Assembly: GCA_024958715.1 (NCBI GenBank)
Contig: JANWUS010000053.1
Location: forward strand, 124,001 to 188,000
Length of the DNA stretch: 64,000 bases
DNA from: Cyanobium sp. FGCU52
Lineage (GTDB): Bacteria > Cyanobacteriota > Cyanobacteriia > PCC-6307 > Cyanobiaceae
Reading direction: 5' to 3'
Notes under the pieces: generated by a model
Databases searched by the model: none
Seen by the model: the letters and a program-made list of their open reading frames with translations, nothing else
Told to the model about the DNA's origin: nothing
Part shown: piece after piece, positions 52,306 to 61,615 of the stretch
Numbering within the stretch: position 1 is the stretch's first letter
Layout: each line of letters opens with the position of its first letter
Made by a program: the position numbers and the translations under genes

Positions 52306-52380
52306 GCCGAAACCCTAGGAATCCCTCCGCATCGCCCAGGGGCGGGGAACCGGCGGTGGCTCGCCGCGGCGCCCCTGCCC

Positions 52381-52839
52381 TCAGCCCAGCAGCAGGCCAC
52401 CGTCCTCGCGCAGCAGGGCGCGGGCGCTGTGGAGGTCGTAGAGGAGGTCTTCGAGGCTGATGTGCGCCAGCTCACGCACCAGGGCCCGCTGCAGGCGGCG
52501 CTCCAGGGCAGCGGTGACCTGGTCGGCGGCGGCCCCCTCCTGTCGATCGCCGGTCACGGCCTCCGGCTCTACCGCCGTTGTGGTGGGGGCGGCCTCCACG
52601 GCTTGCAGGATCTCCGCCAGGGGGATCGCTGCAGGCGGCCGCAGCAGGCGGTAGCCCCCGTGGCGCCCCCGACGGGCCTCCACCAGTTCGGCCCGCCGCA
52701 GCCGCAGCATCAGCTGCTCCAGCATCGGCGCCGGCAGCTCCTGGGCCCGGGCGAGATCGTTGACCGAGTGCCACGCGGTGGGGGCGAGGGCCAGCTCCAG
52801 CAGGGCCTTGATCGCCTGCAGCCCCCGGCGCCGCAGCAT
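52381..52839 (-). CDS. Rrf2 family transcriptional regulator, cysteine-free
   Basis: Winged-helix pattern VNDLARAQELPAPMLEQLMLRLRRAELVEARRGRHGGYRLLRPPAAIPLAEILQAVE. Confidence 0.85.
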   Translation of the reverse strand: MLRRRGLQAIKALLELALAPTAWHSVNDLARAQELPAPMLEQLMLRLRRAELVEARRGRHGGYRLLRPPAAIPLAEILQAVEAAPTTTAVEPEAVTGDRQEGAAADQVTAALERRLQRALVRELAHISLEDLLYDLHSARALLREDGGLLLG

Positions 52840-54419
52840 CAGCGGCCGGGGGCGCCGGCGCCGGCACCCCCGGCGGCCAGCCGCTCGAGCACGTGCTCGA
52901 GGGTGTAGCCGAACAGGGCGGGATCGGGTTCGCTGCCGCCCAGATCCGCCAGGCCCAGCTCCGCCCAGCGGGCATCGAGGCGGGCCTCCAGCTCGGCCGG
53001 CCGGCGCAGCGGTTCGCCCCAGGGATGGTTGCGCTCCGGTCCGACCTTGGTGGTGGCATCGATCGCCAGGCGGCCGCCCAGGCCCAGCCGCTCGCTGGCG
53101 AAATCGAGCGTGTCGAAGGGGGTGTCCTCCAGCACGAACAGATCCCGTTGCGGATCGACAAGAGCGCTGATGGCCCAGATCACCTGGCGCGGATCGCGGA
53201 TGTTGATGTTCTTGTCCACCACCACCACAAATTTTGTGTATGTGAACTGGGGCAGGGCGCTCCAGAAAGCCATCGCGGCGCGCCTGGCCTGGCCCGGGTA
53301 GGCCTTGTCGATGGCGATCACCGCCAGTTTGTAGCTCAATCCCTCCATCGGCAGGAAGAAATCGACGATCTCCGGGATCTGCTGGCGCAGGATCGGCGTG
53401 TAAATGCGGTTGAGGGCGATGGCCAGCATCGCGTCTTCCTTGGGCGGCCGGCCGCTGAAGGTGGTGAAGTAGATCGGATCGCGCCGCTGCGTGACGCACT
53501 GGAAGCGAATCAGCGGCGACTTCTCGATGCCGCCGTAAAAGCCCATGTGATCGCCGAAGGGGCCGTCGGCCAGCTCCTCGCCGGGTGTGATCGTGCCCTC
53601 CAGCACCACCTCGCTATGACTGGGCACCTCCAGGTTCAGCGTTTTGCACTTCGCCAGCCGCACGCCCTCACCGGCGTAGAGGCCGGCGAACAGCCATTCG
53701 CTCAGCTGCACCGGGATCGGGGTGGCCGCCGCCAGCACCAGCAGCGGATGCACGCCGATGGCGATGGCGATCTCCAGCTTTTTCCCCATCGCCGCCGCTT
53801 TGCTCAGGTGGCGGGCGCCGCCGCGCACGCTCAGCCAGTGCACGGTCATCGTGTTGATGCTCTGTTGCTGCAACCGGTAGACGCCCACATTCGGGGTGCC
53901 GGTCTCGGGGTCCTTGGTGATCACCAGGCCGAGGGTGATGATCCGGCCGCCATCGCCGGGCCAGGGACGCAGCAGCGGCAGGGCATCGAGATTCACCGCC
54001 TCTCCCTTGAACACCTGCTGGCGGCAGGGAGGCGTGAGATCGAGATCGGGGCGGGCCTTGAGCACATCCAGGAGCACCGAGCCGAAGCGGACCGCCTCGC
54101 GGGCTCCCTTGGGCGGCCGCGGCTGCTGCAGCAGCGCCAGCTTCTCGCCCAGGGCCTCCAGCTGCTGGGGCCGCTCCATGCCCAGGCTCCACAGCACCCG
54201 CTCCTGGGTGCCCAGCAGATTCACCGCCACCGGCATGGAGGAGCCGATCACGTTCTCGAACAGCAGGGCCGGCCCGCCGGCCGCCAGCACCCGATCGGCG
54301 ATCGCCGCCAGCTCCAGATCGGGATCCACCGGGGCGCTGATGCGCCGCAGGCGGCCGCGCTGCTCCAGCAGCTCCAGGAAGCCCCGCAGATCGCGGCGGG
54401 CTTGGGGGGCGGGCAACAC
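52839..54419 (-). CDS. UbiD family decarboxylase
   Basis: RRDLRGFLELLEQRGRLRRI; TPNVGVYRLQ; GPFGDHMGFYGGIEKSPLI; VVVDKNINIRDPRQVIWAI; GTG at 54419 is a proposed start. Confidence 0.92.
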   Translation of the reverse strand: MLPAPQARRDLRGFLELLEQRGRLRRISAPVDPDLELAAIADRVLAAGGPALLFENVIGSSMPVAVNLLGTQERVLWSLGMERPQQLEALGEKLALLQQPRPPKGAREAVRFGSVLLDVLKARPDLDLTPPCRQQVFKGEAVNLDALPLLRPWPGDGGRIITLGLVITKDPETGTPNVGVYRLQQQSINTMTVHWLSVRGGARHLSKAAAMGKKLEIAIAIGVHPLLVLAAATPIPVQLSEWLFAGLYAGEGVRLAKCKTLNLEVPSHSEVVLEGTITPGEELADGPFGDHMGFYGGIEKSPLIRFQCVTQRRDPIYFTTFSGRPPKEDAMLAIALNRIYTPILRQQIPEIVDFFLPMEGLSYKLAVIAIDKAYPGQARRAAMAFWSALPQFTYTKFVVVVDKNINIRDPRQVIWAISALVDPQRDLFVLEDTPFDTLDFASERLGLGGRLAIDATTKVGPERNHPWGEPLRRPAELEARLDARWAELGLADLGGSEPDPALFGYTLEHVLERLAAGGAGAGAPGR

Positions 54420-54695
54420 TCGGAACGGCGGCTTTCGGCACTCTGACGCAGGCGAGCCAAGCGCGGTCGGGCGTGTCGATCCGCCCCGACCTGATCCCAC
54501 CCAGCCCACGACATCGCATCGGTGAGGGCCATGGCGAATGCCTGATGCCCGATGCCACACCGGCCCCGCCGGGAGTGCGAGAGCGCGGAGACCGCAGGGG
54601 AGCGGGGGAGGCAGCTGGGCGATCGGCCCGGCGGGAGAGCGTTGCTCGTTTTTGGCAGCTTTTAACCGTCTGAGCCAGAGTTTCAGCCCATCGTC

Positions 54696-56018
54696 ATGCC
54701 CTTTTCAGCCATGCCGGACCGCCAGCGTCGCCGGCGCCTCCTCGGCCCCGCCTGCGTCCTCATCCTGCAGACCTGCACGGCCGCGGGGCTGATCGCCGCC
54801 CTGGCCGCCGATGCCAGGGCCGCCCAGAGACTCGAAAGACCGCTGCGGGTGCCGCTGCACTGGCGTCCGATCAGCTGGGGCGGCAGCGGCGCGGCCCCGA
54901 GAAAGCTGGGCATCTATGCGGCGCTGGGCGGCAGCACCACACCCAGGCTGTTCGAATTCGACACCGGCGGCGCCGGCTTTTATCCCACCTATGCCACGGG
55001 TGGCGCCTCGTCCTGGTGGGGCAATGACGTCACGGCCACGGGTTACACCTTCACGCAGAAGTACGATGGAGATAACATCAAATACAAGGGCGATGTGGTG
55101 CTCACGTCGCTGGGCCTGTTTGCGGATGTTTCCGCGGCTCAGCCCCTGTTGACGGCCTTCGATGTGGTGGTGGGTCAGACCACGAGCATCAACGACCAGC
55201 CGATCGATGCGTCCCCGCACAACCCACCCCTGGAGGCTGCCTTCTGGGGGGATTTTGGCATGGCTCCCAAACAGGGAAAACCCGGCAAGGACGACAGCGG
55301 GACCCTGCCTGGGCCTGTGCCGATTCTCGACAGCCTGCTGGCCCAGCTGCAGTACGGATCCGCGGTCATCCCGGGATTCCGTGTGCATGCCTCGTCGGAG
55401 AGACCCTGGGTGCAAATCGGGCTTGGCAAGGATGATCTGAATCTGCCGGCCCCGGCCATGAGCTTCAGCCTCAACCTCGGCAGCGGCAGCTCAGCGACCG
55501 GCATCCCCTATTACGACGAGTTTGTGATCACCGGCACCCTGGCGATCAGCGCGACTTCCAGCAGCTACTGCAACGGCCAGACCGGGATGATCTTCGATAC
55601 AGGCGCCTTCACCACCATCCATGACAGTGGTGGCCATGTCCCCGCAGCGCTCGTCAGCGGTGGCCAGGTGATCGACAACGCCCTGGTGCAGATCAGCGGA
55701 CTCGCAACAGCGGCCGGCTCGCCCTGTCCAGGGACAGCCTCGCCATTCCTGCAGTTCGCGGCCGGCTCGACCGTCGACCAGGATCTGGTGTGGGTGAATG
55801 CCTCGGGCGGCGACTACCTCAACACCGGCATCCTGCCCTTCCTGAGCAACGACATCATTTACAACCTCGGCCACGACAGCGCCGATGGCCATCTGACGAT
55901 CGTGCCCCAGTCCGTGCCGGAGCCGCTCAGCGCTGCCGGTACCGTTGCCGCCGTGACCGTGAGCGCACGGCTGCGGCGTCTGCGCCGGCGGATCCGGGAG
56001 CGCGACGGGAGCTGCTGA
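54696..56018 (+). CDS. PEP-CTERM-like protein with two D-T-G motifs (putative pepsin-like aspartic protease)
   Basis: LFEFDTGGAGFYPTY and GMIFDTGAFTTIHD, then NTGILPFLSNDIIYNLGHDSADGHLTIVP and C-terminal SVPEPLSAAGTVAAVTVSARLRRLRRRIRERDG. Confidence 0.65.
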   Translation: MPFSAMPDRQRRRRLLGPACVLILQTCTAAGLIAALAADARAAQRLERPLRVPLHWRPISWGGSGAAPRKLGIYAALGGSTTPRLFEFDTGGAGFYPTYATGGASSWWGNDVTATGYTFTQKYDGDNIKYKGDVVLTSLGLFADVSAAQPLLTAFDVVVGQTTSINDQPIDASPHNPPLEAAFWGDFGMAPKQGKPGKDDSGTLPGPVPILDSLLAQLQYGSAVIPGFRVHASSERPWVQIGLGKDDLNLPAPAMSFSLNLGSGSSATGIPYYDEFVITGTLAISATSSSYCNGQTGMIFDTGAFTTIHDSGGHVPAALVSGGQVIDNALVQISGLATAAGSPCPGTASPFLQFAAGSTVDQDLVWVNASGGDYLNTGILPFLSNDIIYNLGHDSADGHLTIVPQSVPEPLSAAGTVAAVTVSARLRRLRRRIRERDGSC

Positions 56019-56064
56019 TGCGGCATCGCCGCACCGGCGCTGCCGTCGCTGCAGGTCATGCCCG

Positions 56065-56823
56065 TCAGCCGAGAGTGCGGAGATGAGGTTTCAGTTGAGG
56101 GTCTGCGTCTCTGGTGAGCGGCAGCTGATTGAGCAAGCGGCGCCGCTCCTGCCAGTCCGGCATGTGGGCATCAAGCCAGGCAACGAACGCTTCGCCATGG
56201 GTCGGGACCTTCAGATGGACCAGCTCATGCAGCACGACGTAGTCGAGACAGGCCCGTGGCTTCTGGGCCAGCTGCGAGTTGAGGCGGATGTTGCGGGTGT
56301 GCGGATTGCAGCTGCCCCACTGGCGGCTCATTGCCTGAACAAAAAGCTTGTTGATCTGTACGCCCAGACGCCGCTGCCAGTGATCAATCAGACCAGCAGC
56401 CTCCCTCCTCAGTTCGTTGCGGTACCAGGCCGCCAGGATGCTCTGGCGCTTCTCCAGAGTCGAACCAGGCCGGAGGTAAAGGATCAGCTGTCTGGGGTGA
56501 ACCTCTATCCGCGGCGCCGCATTCACCTCTTCAATGTGCAGCAGCAGTCTCTGGCCCCAGAGGGCATGGGATTCCCGCTCCACCACCAACCTGGGACTCT
56601 CGCGCGGTTGCGCGGCAAGGCGGGCCTGCTGCCTGCGGATCCAGGCCAGTTTGCCGATGGCGTAGGCGCGCACATGGTGAGCGCTCATGCCGTGCGGGGC
56701 GGAGATGCGCACGGCTCCATCGGGCGGCACAACCGAGAGATGCAAATGTTTGATCGGCTTGTGCGTGACCTCCACAGCTACGCTCCCGATTAGCAACTGG
56801 TGGCTGGAGGGTGCCTGAGACAT
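56065..56823 (-). CDS. M48/YgjP-type (SprT-like, DUF45) metallopeptidase
   Basis: QWGSCNPHTRNIRLNSQLAQKPRACLDYVVLHELVHLKVPTHGEAFVAWLDAHMPDW. Confidence 0.9.
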   Translation of the reverse strand: MSQAPSSHQLLIGSVAVEVTHKPIKHLHLSVVPPDGAVRISAPHGMSAHHVRAYAIGKLAWIRRQQARLAAQPRESPRLVVERESHALWGQRLLLHIEEVNAAPRIEVHPRQLILYLRPGSTLEKRQSILAAWYRNELRREAAGLIDHWQRRLGVQINKLFVQAMSRQWGSCNPHTRNIRLNSQLAQKPRACLDYVVLHELVHLKVPTHGEAFVAWLDAHMPDWQERRRLLNQLPLTRDADPQLKPHLRTLG

Positions 56824-59800
56824 CAGTATTCAGGCTGGGCCAACAACACAGCAAACAGCCGCTCCACCTCAGCCTGGTCCTCAAGAACGCCGTAAAGTGC
56901 GGCCTTGATCAGCTGCTCCTTGGCCTGCACGCCGCGCCAGCCATCGGGCCTCACCTGGCGCACGGTGCGGTCGATGCGCAGGGCCAGATCGAGGTCGCCA
57001 TTGAGGTTGTTCCACAGGGCTCGTTTCCCCGGACTGTCCAGTTCGGATGGCGTGCTGTCGGCCGTTTGTTGCTGCAGCTGGCGGGCCAGGTCGGCGATGC
57101 GCCGCAGATATTCCTCGTAGGCATCAGCCTGCTGCTTGCGGAAACGGATGATCTCATCCAGCACCTGCGACATCCGGTCGTAGAAGGCAGGATCATGAGC
57201 ACGCTCGCTGATGATCGTGCGGCGCATGTTGTTTTCGATCGTCTCCTGAACCGCCTTTTTGTTGCCGCTCGATTTACCAAAGCTCTGGTTGATGGCCTGA
57301 GCGACACCCGTCTTGACGATCAGCTCCAGCAGGCCAATGTCGTCGAAGGCAGAGATCTTGCGTGGTTGATTGGCTTCAATGTAGGCATCGATCAGGAAGC
57401 GCATGTCGGCCTCGTAGGCCTTGAGATCGAGATTTTCCCCTGCCGCCAGGCGGATCACCTGGCGCCAGTCGAGGGCCTTGTCACGCTGTTGCGTGATCCG
57501 GGTCGCTTCAGGGGCGGTGTATCCAGCCTCTGTCAGTTCATTGGCCAGTGCGGCATGGGCCCTGGTGAGCTCAGCAACAGCCTTGTAATAGGCCATGCGT
57601 AGAGGCTCTCGCGCCTGCAGGTCATCAGGGTTTTCGGTGTTGCCGCAGAAGTGGTGGAGGATGGCAAGCTCATCCTTGGGTGGGGCCACGGGTTCGGCCA
57701 GCAGGGCTTCTTTCTCCGAAGCATCATCAAGCCGCTGCTAGGCTTTGTTGAGCCGATCCTGCAGCAGCACATCGGGATCAGGGCCAGCTGCGGAGTAATC
57801 CAGATCGTCGCTGGAGTACACCGAAATGGCATTCTCGACCTTTTTGAACAGGTCCTTGTAATCGACGATTAGACCATAGGGCTTGTCGTCGCCGTCGAGC
57901 CGGTTGGTGCGGCAGATTGCCTGGAACAGGCCGTGATCCTGCATCGACTTGTCGATGTAGAGAACGCTGCAGGAAGGGGCATCAAAGCCAGTGAGCAGTT
58001 TGTCGACCACGATCAGCAGCTTCATCTGGGCTGGCTGGCTGATGAACAGCTGCTTGGCCTGTTCCTCATAGGTTTCGGTGCGGCTCATGCCTGGTTGCGG
58101 GGCAATGCCTGAGAGCAGCTGCTGGTAGATGCTGAAGATGACCTGCTTGTCGGTTTCGGTGTTGGCGCCCACCTCCTCCTTGCTCACATCAGCGGCCTTC
58201 GGGTCGTAGGAGGTGATCACGGCGCACTTGCCCTTGAGTTCCGTGTGCTGAAACAGCTCGAAGTAGCGGCAGGCCTCGTAGATGCTGGAGGCCACCAGGA
58301 TGGCGTTGCCGCGTTGGGACGCCAGGCGCTGAATGTTGACAGCAAAATCGTGGATGATGTCGAACACGATGCGCTCCATTCTGGAGCGTGAACTGAGCAC
58401 GTTCTGCAGGGTGCCCCACTGGCGCTTCAGCTCTCGTTGCTGCCAGGGATTGAGTGTGGCGGTTTTGGATTCAAACCACTGATCCACGCGCTCCTGCGAG
58501 CTGAGCCGTTGGTCGATGTCGCGAGCTTCGTAGACCAGATCGAGGACCACCTTGTCTTCGACGCCTTCGCTGAACTTGTAGGTGTGGATGTAGCCGCCGA
58601 ACACCTCCAGGCTTGTGGCTTTGTCCTTGTTGAGCAGGGGCGTCCCGGTGAAGCCGATGAATACGGCCTCGGGCAGCAGTGCCTTCATCACACGATGCAG
58701 CTTGCCGCTCTGGGTGCGGTGGCATTCATCCACGAAAATGAACAGTTCGCCTATCGCTGGACTGGGCTGGGCCTGGAGCTGTTCGAGATAGGCCTCGAAG
58801 TCATCGACGCCCCGCACACCGAACTTATGCACCAGTGAGCAGAGCAGCCTTGGCCTGGGTTGGCTGAGAGCCTGCATCAGATCTTTGCCGCTGCTACTGC
58901 GCTGGATGGTTTCACCTGCCGCACCGAACACGCTTTCAATCTGCTTGTCGAGCTCATCGCGATCGGTGACGATCACCACACGGGCGTTGGGGTTGTTAGC
59001 AAGGATCCAGCGGGCGAGCAACACCATGACGATGCTCTTGCCGCTGCCCTGGGTGTGCCAGATGATGCCGCCACGGCGCTCTCGCACATGCTTCTGGGCA
59101 GCCTTGATCCCGAAATACTGATGGACCCGTGGCAGCTTCTTGATACCACCATCGAAAAGCACGAAGTCGCGCAGTAATTCGATCAGCCTGTCCTTGCGGC
59201 AGATCTTGAGCAGGTACTTATCGAGTTTGAGGCGGCTGTTGTCGGCTTCGTCCTCCTTCCAGCTGAGGAAATACTTCTCGGGCGTCTGAATGGCGCCATA
59301 GCGGAGCCCTTCAGAGTCGTTGCCTGCCAGCACGAGCTGGTTGGTAGCGAAGAACCAGGCGTTGAACTCCGGTTGCTGATTGGACAGGTTCTGGCGGATG
59401 CCATCACCGATACTCACACGGCTGCGCTTGAGCTCGATCACGCCGATCGCGATGCCGTTCACATAGAGAACGAGATCTGGACGCCGCTCCTGATTCCCTT
59501 TGAGGGTCACCTCCTCAGCGATGGCGAAGTCGTTGGCTTCTGGGTTGTTCCAGTCGATCAGCGCCACGGTGCTGGTGGGCTGATCGGCGGCGGCCTTCAC
59601 CTGCACGCCGTAGCGCAGCAGGGAGTAGACGCGGCGATTGGCCTCATAGAGTCCCAACTGGCTGACATCGGCTGCGCTGCGGAGCTGATAGAGGGCTCCG
59701 CTGATCTCCGCTTCGCTGTAGCCGCGGCGCTGCAGGGTGGTGCTGAGGATGGCCTCTTCAATGTTGCTGTTGCCAGCCCGGTCTTTCCAGTCGCCCAGGT

Positions 59801-59876
59801 AGCGGTAACCCAGCTTCTCCTGAAACAGGCGGAGTACCCGGTCCTGGGTGGCTCGCTCAAAGCCGAGGCCGCTCAT
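56823..59876 (-). pseudogene. hsdR: Type I restriction enzyme subunit R, interrupted by in-frame TAG
   Basis: ORFs 57738..59876 (RPDLVLYVNGIAIGVIELKRS nuclease motif; QGSGKSIVMVLLARWIL; DECHRTQSG) and 56823..57689 (C-terminal helical region) are in the same frame, separated by NKA-TAG-QRLDDASEKEALLAEP. Confidence 0.88.
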
Positions 59877-61423
59877 GGTTCTGGCACCTGAACTGGGGGA
59901 AGCACCACCCAGCGCCCGGCCTTGGTGGAGCCTTCGCGGCGAATCCGCCCGTCCTGCCGCAGCTTGCGCAGGTTGTACTCCACACCACTGTCGGAGAGGT
60001 TGAGCAGGCGGGCGAGCTCGGCGATGGTCAGCTCCGGATCGGTGCTCAGTTTCGCCAGGATCTGATCGCGGTTGAGGGCAGCCCTGCCTCTGGCCGCGCG
60101 GGACTCTCCCTGTTCCCGGTTTTCCACCTCAGTTTCTTCCTTGGTTTCTTCCTCAGTTTCTTCCTTGGTTTCTTCCTCAGTTTCTTCCGTAGTCACTGAG
60201 GAAGACGGTTGAGGCGTCGGCCGCCCCAGGGCGATCCGAAAGCCGTCGTCGAGGCTGAACACGGGTTCGCTCAGACCCGCCTCGCGGCAGCGGCGGATCA
60301 TGTCGGCGGTGCCGGTGCCGAGGCGCTCGATGTACTGCGCCAGGTAGAGGGGCTCGGCCAGCAGGGGATTGGCGGGCACGGAGCCATGGGGCTGGCGCAG
60401 CTGGGCCAGGGTGAGGGAGGGCGGCAGGCTGCCGGGATTCCAGATCTCCACACGGTCGGCGAACACCATCACCTGCACGCTGCCGTTGCTGGTGTAGTCG
60501 CGGTGGGCAACGGCGTTGACGATCGCTTCGCGGATCACCTCCGGCGGAATCTCGTAGGCAGCGGGGGCCTGGCTGGAAGCGGCGCGGGTACCGATCGCGA
60601 AGCTGAGGCGGGCGAGCACGAAATCCACGGCCTGATCCACCAGCTCGAACACCGTGCCCTTGAACACCTGATACGAAGGGATCGGCTTGGCGATGGCGGT
60701 GCCATGGAAGTGGGCCGCCTTGAGCTCGCTGCTCAGCAGGAAGCTCTGCGGCTGGCGGCCGAAGAGCAGCACGGCGGCGTGCACGGGCTGGCCGTTATTG
60801 AGCAGGTTGAGGTGGGTGAGCAGCTCGGTAGGGGAAGCGTTGGGCGGCAGGGGGAAGCCGCGCACCTGGCGGGCTCGCTCGATGAACCAGGCGATGCGGT
60901 CGGCGTCGAGATCGGCGAGGGAGGCGTTGGGGCAGGTGGAGGCGTCGAAGGGACCGCTGCGGATCAGCTGGTGGTCGTCGAGCCAGTGCACCAGGGCGGC
61001 GTAGAGGCCGGCGATCAGTTCGGCGCTGGTGGCAAAGCGGCGGCGCACCAGGGAGGCTTCGGCCTGGCGGATCAGGGCGAGCATGCGCGGATCGCGGCTG
61101 GTGTCGTCTGCGGCCTTGAGAAAGATCAGGCGGGGCTTGCCGCGCTCGCCGGCGCGCTGAAACTCCCGCTCGGTGGGCGAAAGCCCTTCGGCGTCGACAG
61201 TTCCGTATTCACTGCCGAACAGGCCCACATAGAGGCTGCAGCGGTCGACGAGATCGAGATAGAGCTCATCAGCGCGGCGGTCGCTGGCGGGCAGGTCTTC
61301 GAACAGCACCGGCTCGAAGAAGCGTCGCAGCAGCGGATCTCCTTGCAGAAAATCGCGCAGCGCCAGCCGCTCGGCCGCGAACTCCTTCTGCACGCTGCTG
61401 AGGAAGATCGGCTGGGGGGTCAT
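59873..61423 (-). CDS. DUF4062 / GHKL-type ATP-binding / winged-helix protein
   Basis: N-term IFLSSVQKEFAAERLALRDFL; middle PPEVIREAIVNAVAHRDY...VEIWNPGSLPPSL...YIERLGTGTADMIRRC; C-term LTIAELARLLNLSDSGVEYNLRKLRQDGRIRREG; ATGA overlap with hsdR. Confidence 0.85.
   Translation of the reverse strand: MTPQPIFLSSVQKEFAAERLALRDFLQGDPLLRRFFEPVLFEDLPASDRRADELYLDLVDRCSLYVGLFGSEYGTVDAEGLSPTEREFQRAGERGKPRLIFLKAADDTSRDPRMLALIRQAEASLVRRRFATSAELIAGLYAALVHWLDDHQLIRSGPFDASTCPNASLADLDADRIAWFIERARQVRGFPLPPNASPTELLTHLNLLNNGQPVHAAVLLFGRQPQSFLLSSELKAAHFHGTAIAKPIPSYQVFKGTVFELVDQAVDFVLARLSFAIGTRAASSQAPAAYEIPPEVIREAIVNAVAHRDYTSNGSVQVMVFADRVEIWNPGSLPPSLTLAQLRQPHGSVPANPLLAEPLYLAQYIERLGTGTADMIRRCREAGLSEPVFSLDDGFRIALGRPTPQPSSSVTTEETEEETKEETEEETKEETEVENREQGESRAARGRAALNRDQILAKLSTDPELTIAELARLLNLSDSGVEYNLRKLRQDGRIRREGSTKAGRWVVLPPVQVPEP
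60127..60188. repeat. 24-bp direct tandem repeat (about 2.6 copies) inside the DUF4062 gene
   Basis: CCTCAGTTTCTTCCTTGGTTTCTT repeated at 60127 and 60151, partial copy from 60175; encodes EETEEETKEETEEETKEETE. Confidence 0.95.
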
Positions 61424-61602
61424 GGGGCCACGAGCTCCAGGCTGAGGATCTCGCGCTGTACGTAGGTCCGGAAGGCGGCAGGGGAGGTGAAGCAGCGGAA
61501 CCCCGCGGCGCTGTCGTGGTCAAACACTTGGATCTGATCGCAGCCGGCTGCATTGGCGACTACGAATCGCAGGAGTTGGAATGGAGCCTGGGGCGGGATC
61601 AT
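61420..61602 (-). CDS. Small ORF of unknown function (60 aa)
   Basis: MIPPQAPFQLLRFVVANAAGCDQIQVFDHDSAAGFRCFTSPAAFRTYVQREILSLELVAP; ATGA overlap with downstream gene, 14 bp after upstream stop. Confidence 0.45.
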   Translation of the reverse strand: MIPPQAPFQLLRFVVANAAGCDQIQVFDHDSAAGFRCFTSPAAFRTYVQREILSLELVAP

Positions 61603-61615
61603 CAGCACAAGCGAA

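Noticed and set aside
50374-52908. 844-aa plus-strand ORF
   Set aside because: Antisense to aroA and neighbours; no recognisable domain, composition typical of spurious frame.
54420-54695. Intergenic stretch between ubiD and the PEP-CTERM gene considered for a riboswitch or tRNA
   Set aside because: No cloverleaf or recognised riboswitch core could be drawn by eye; only short GATGCC repeats.
60127-60188. Short tandem repeats considered as a CRISPR array
   Set aside because: Repeats are contiguous with no unique spacers and are in-frame coding sequence.
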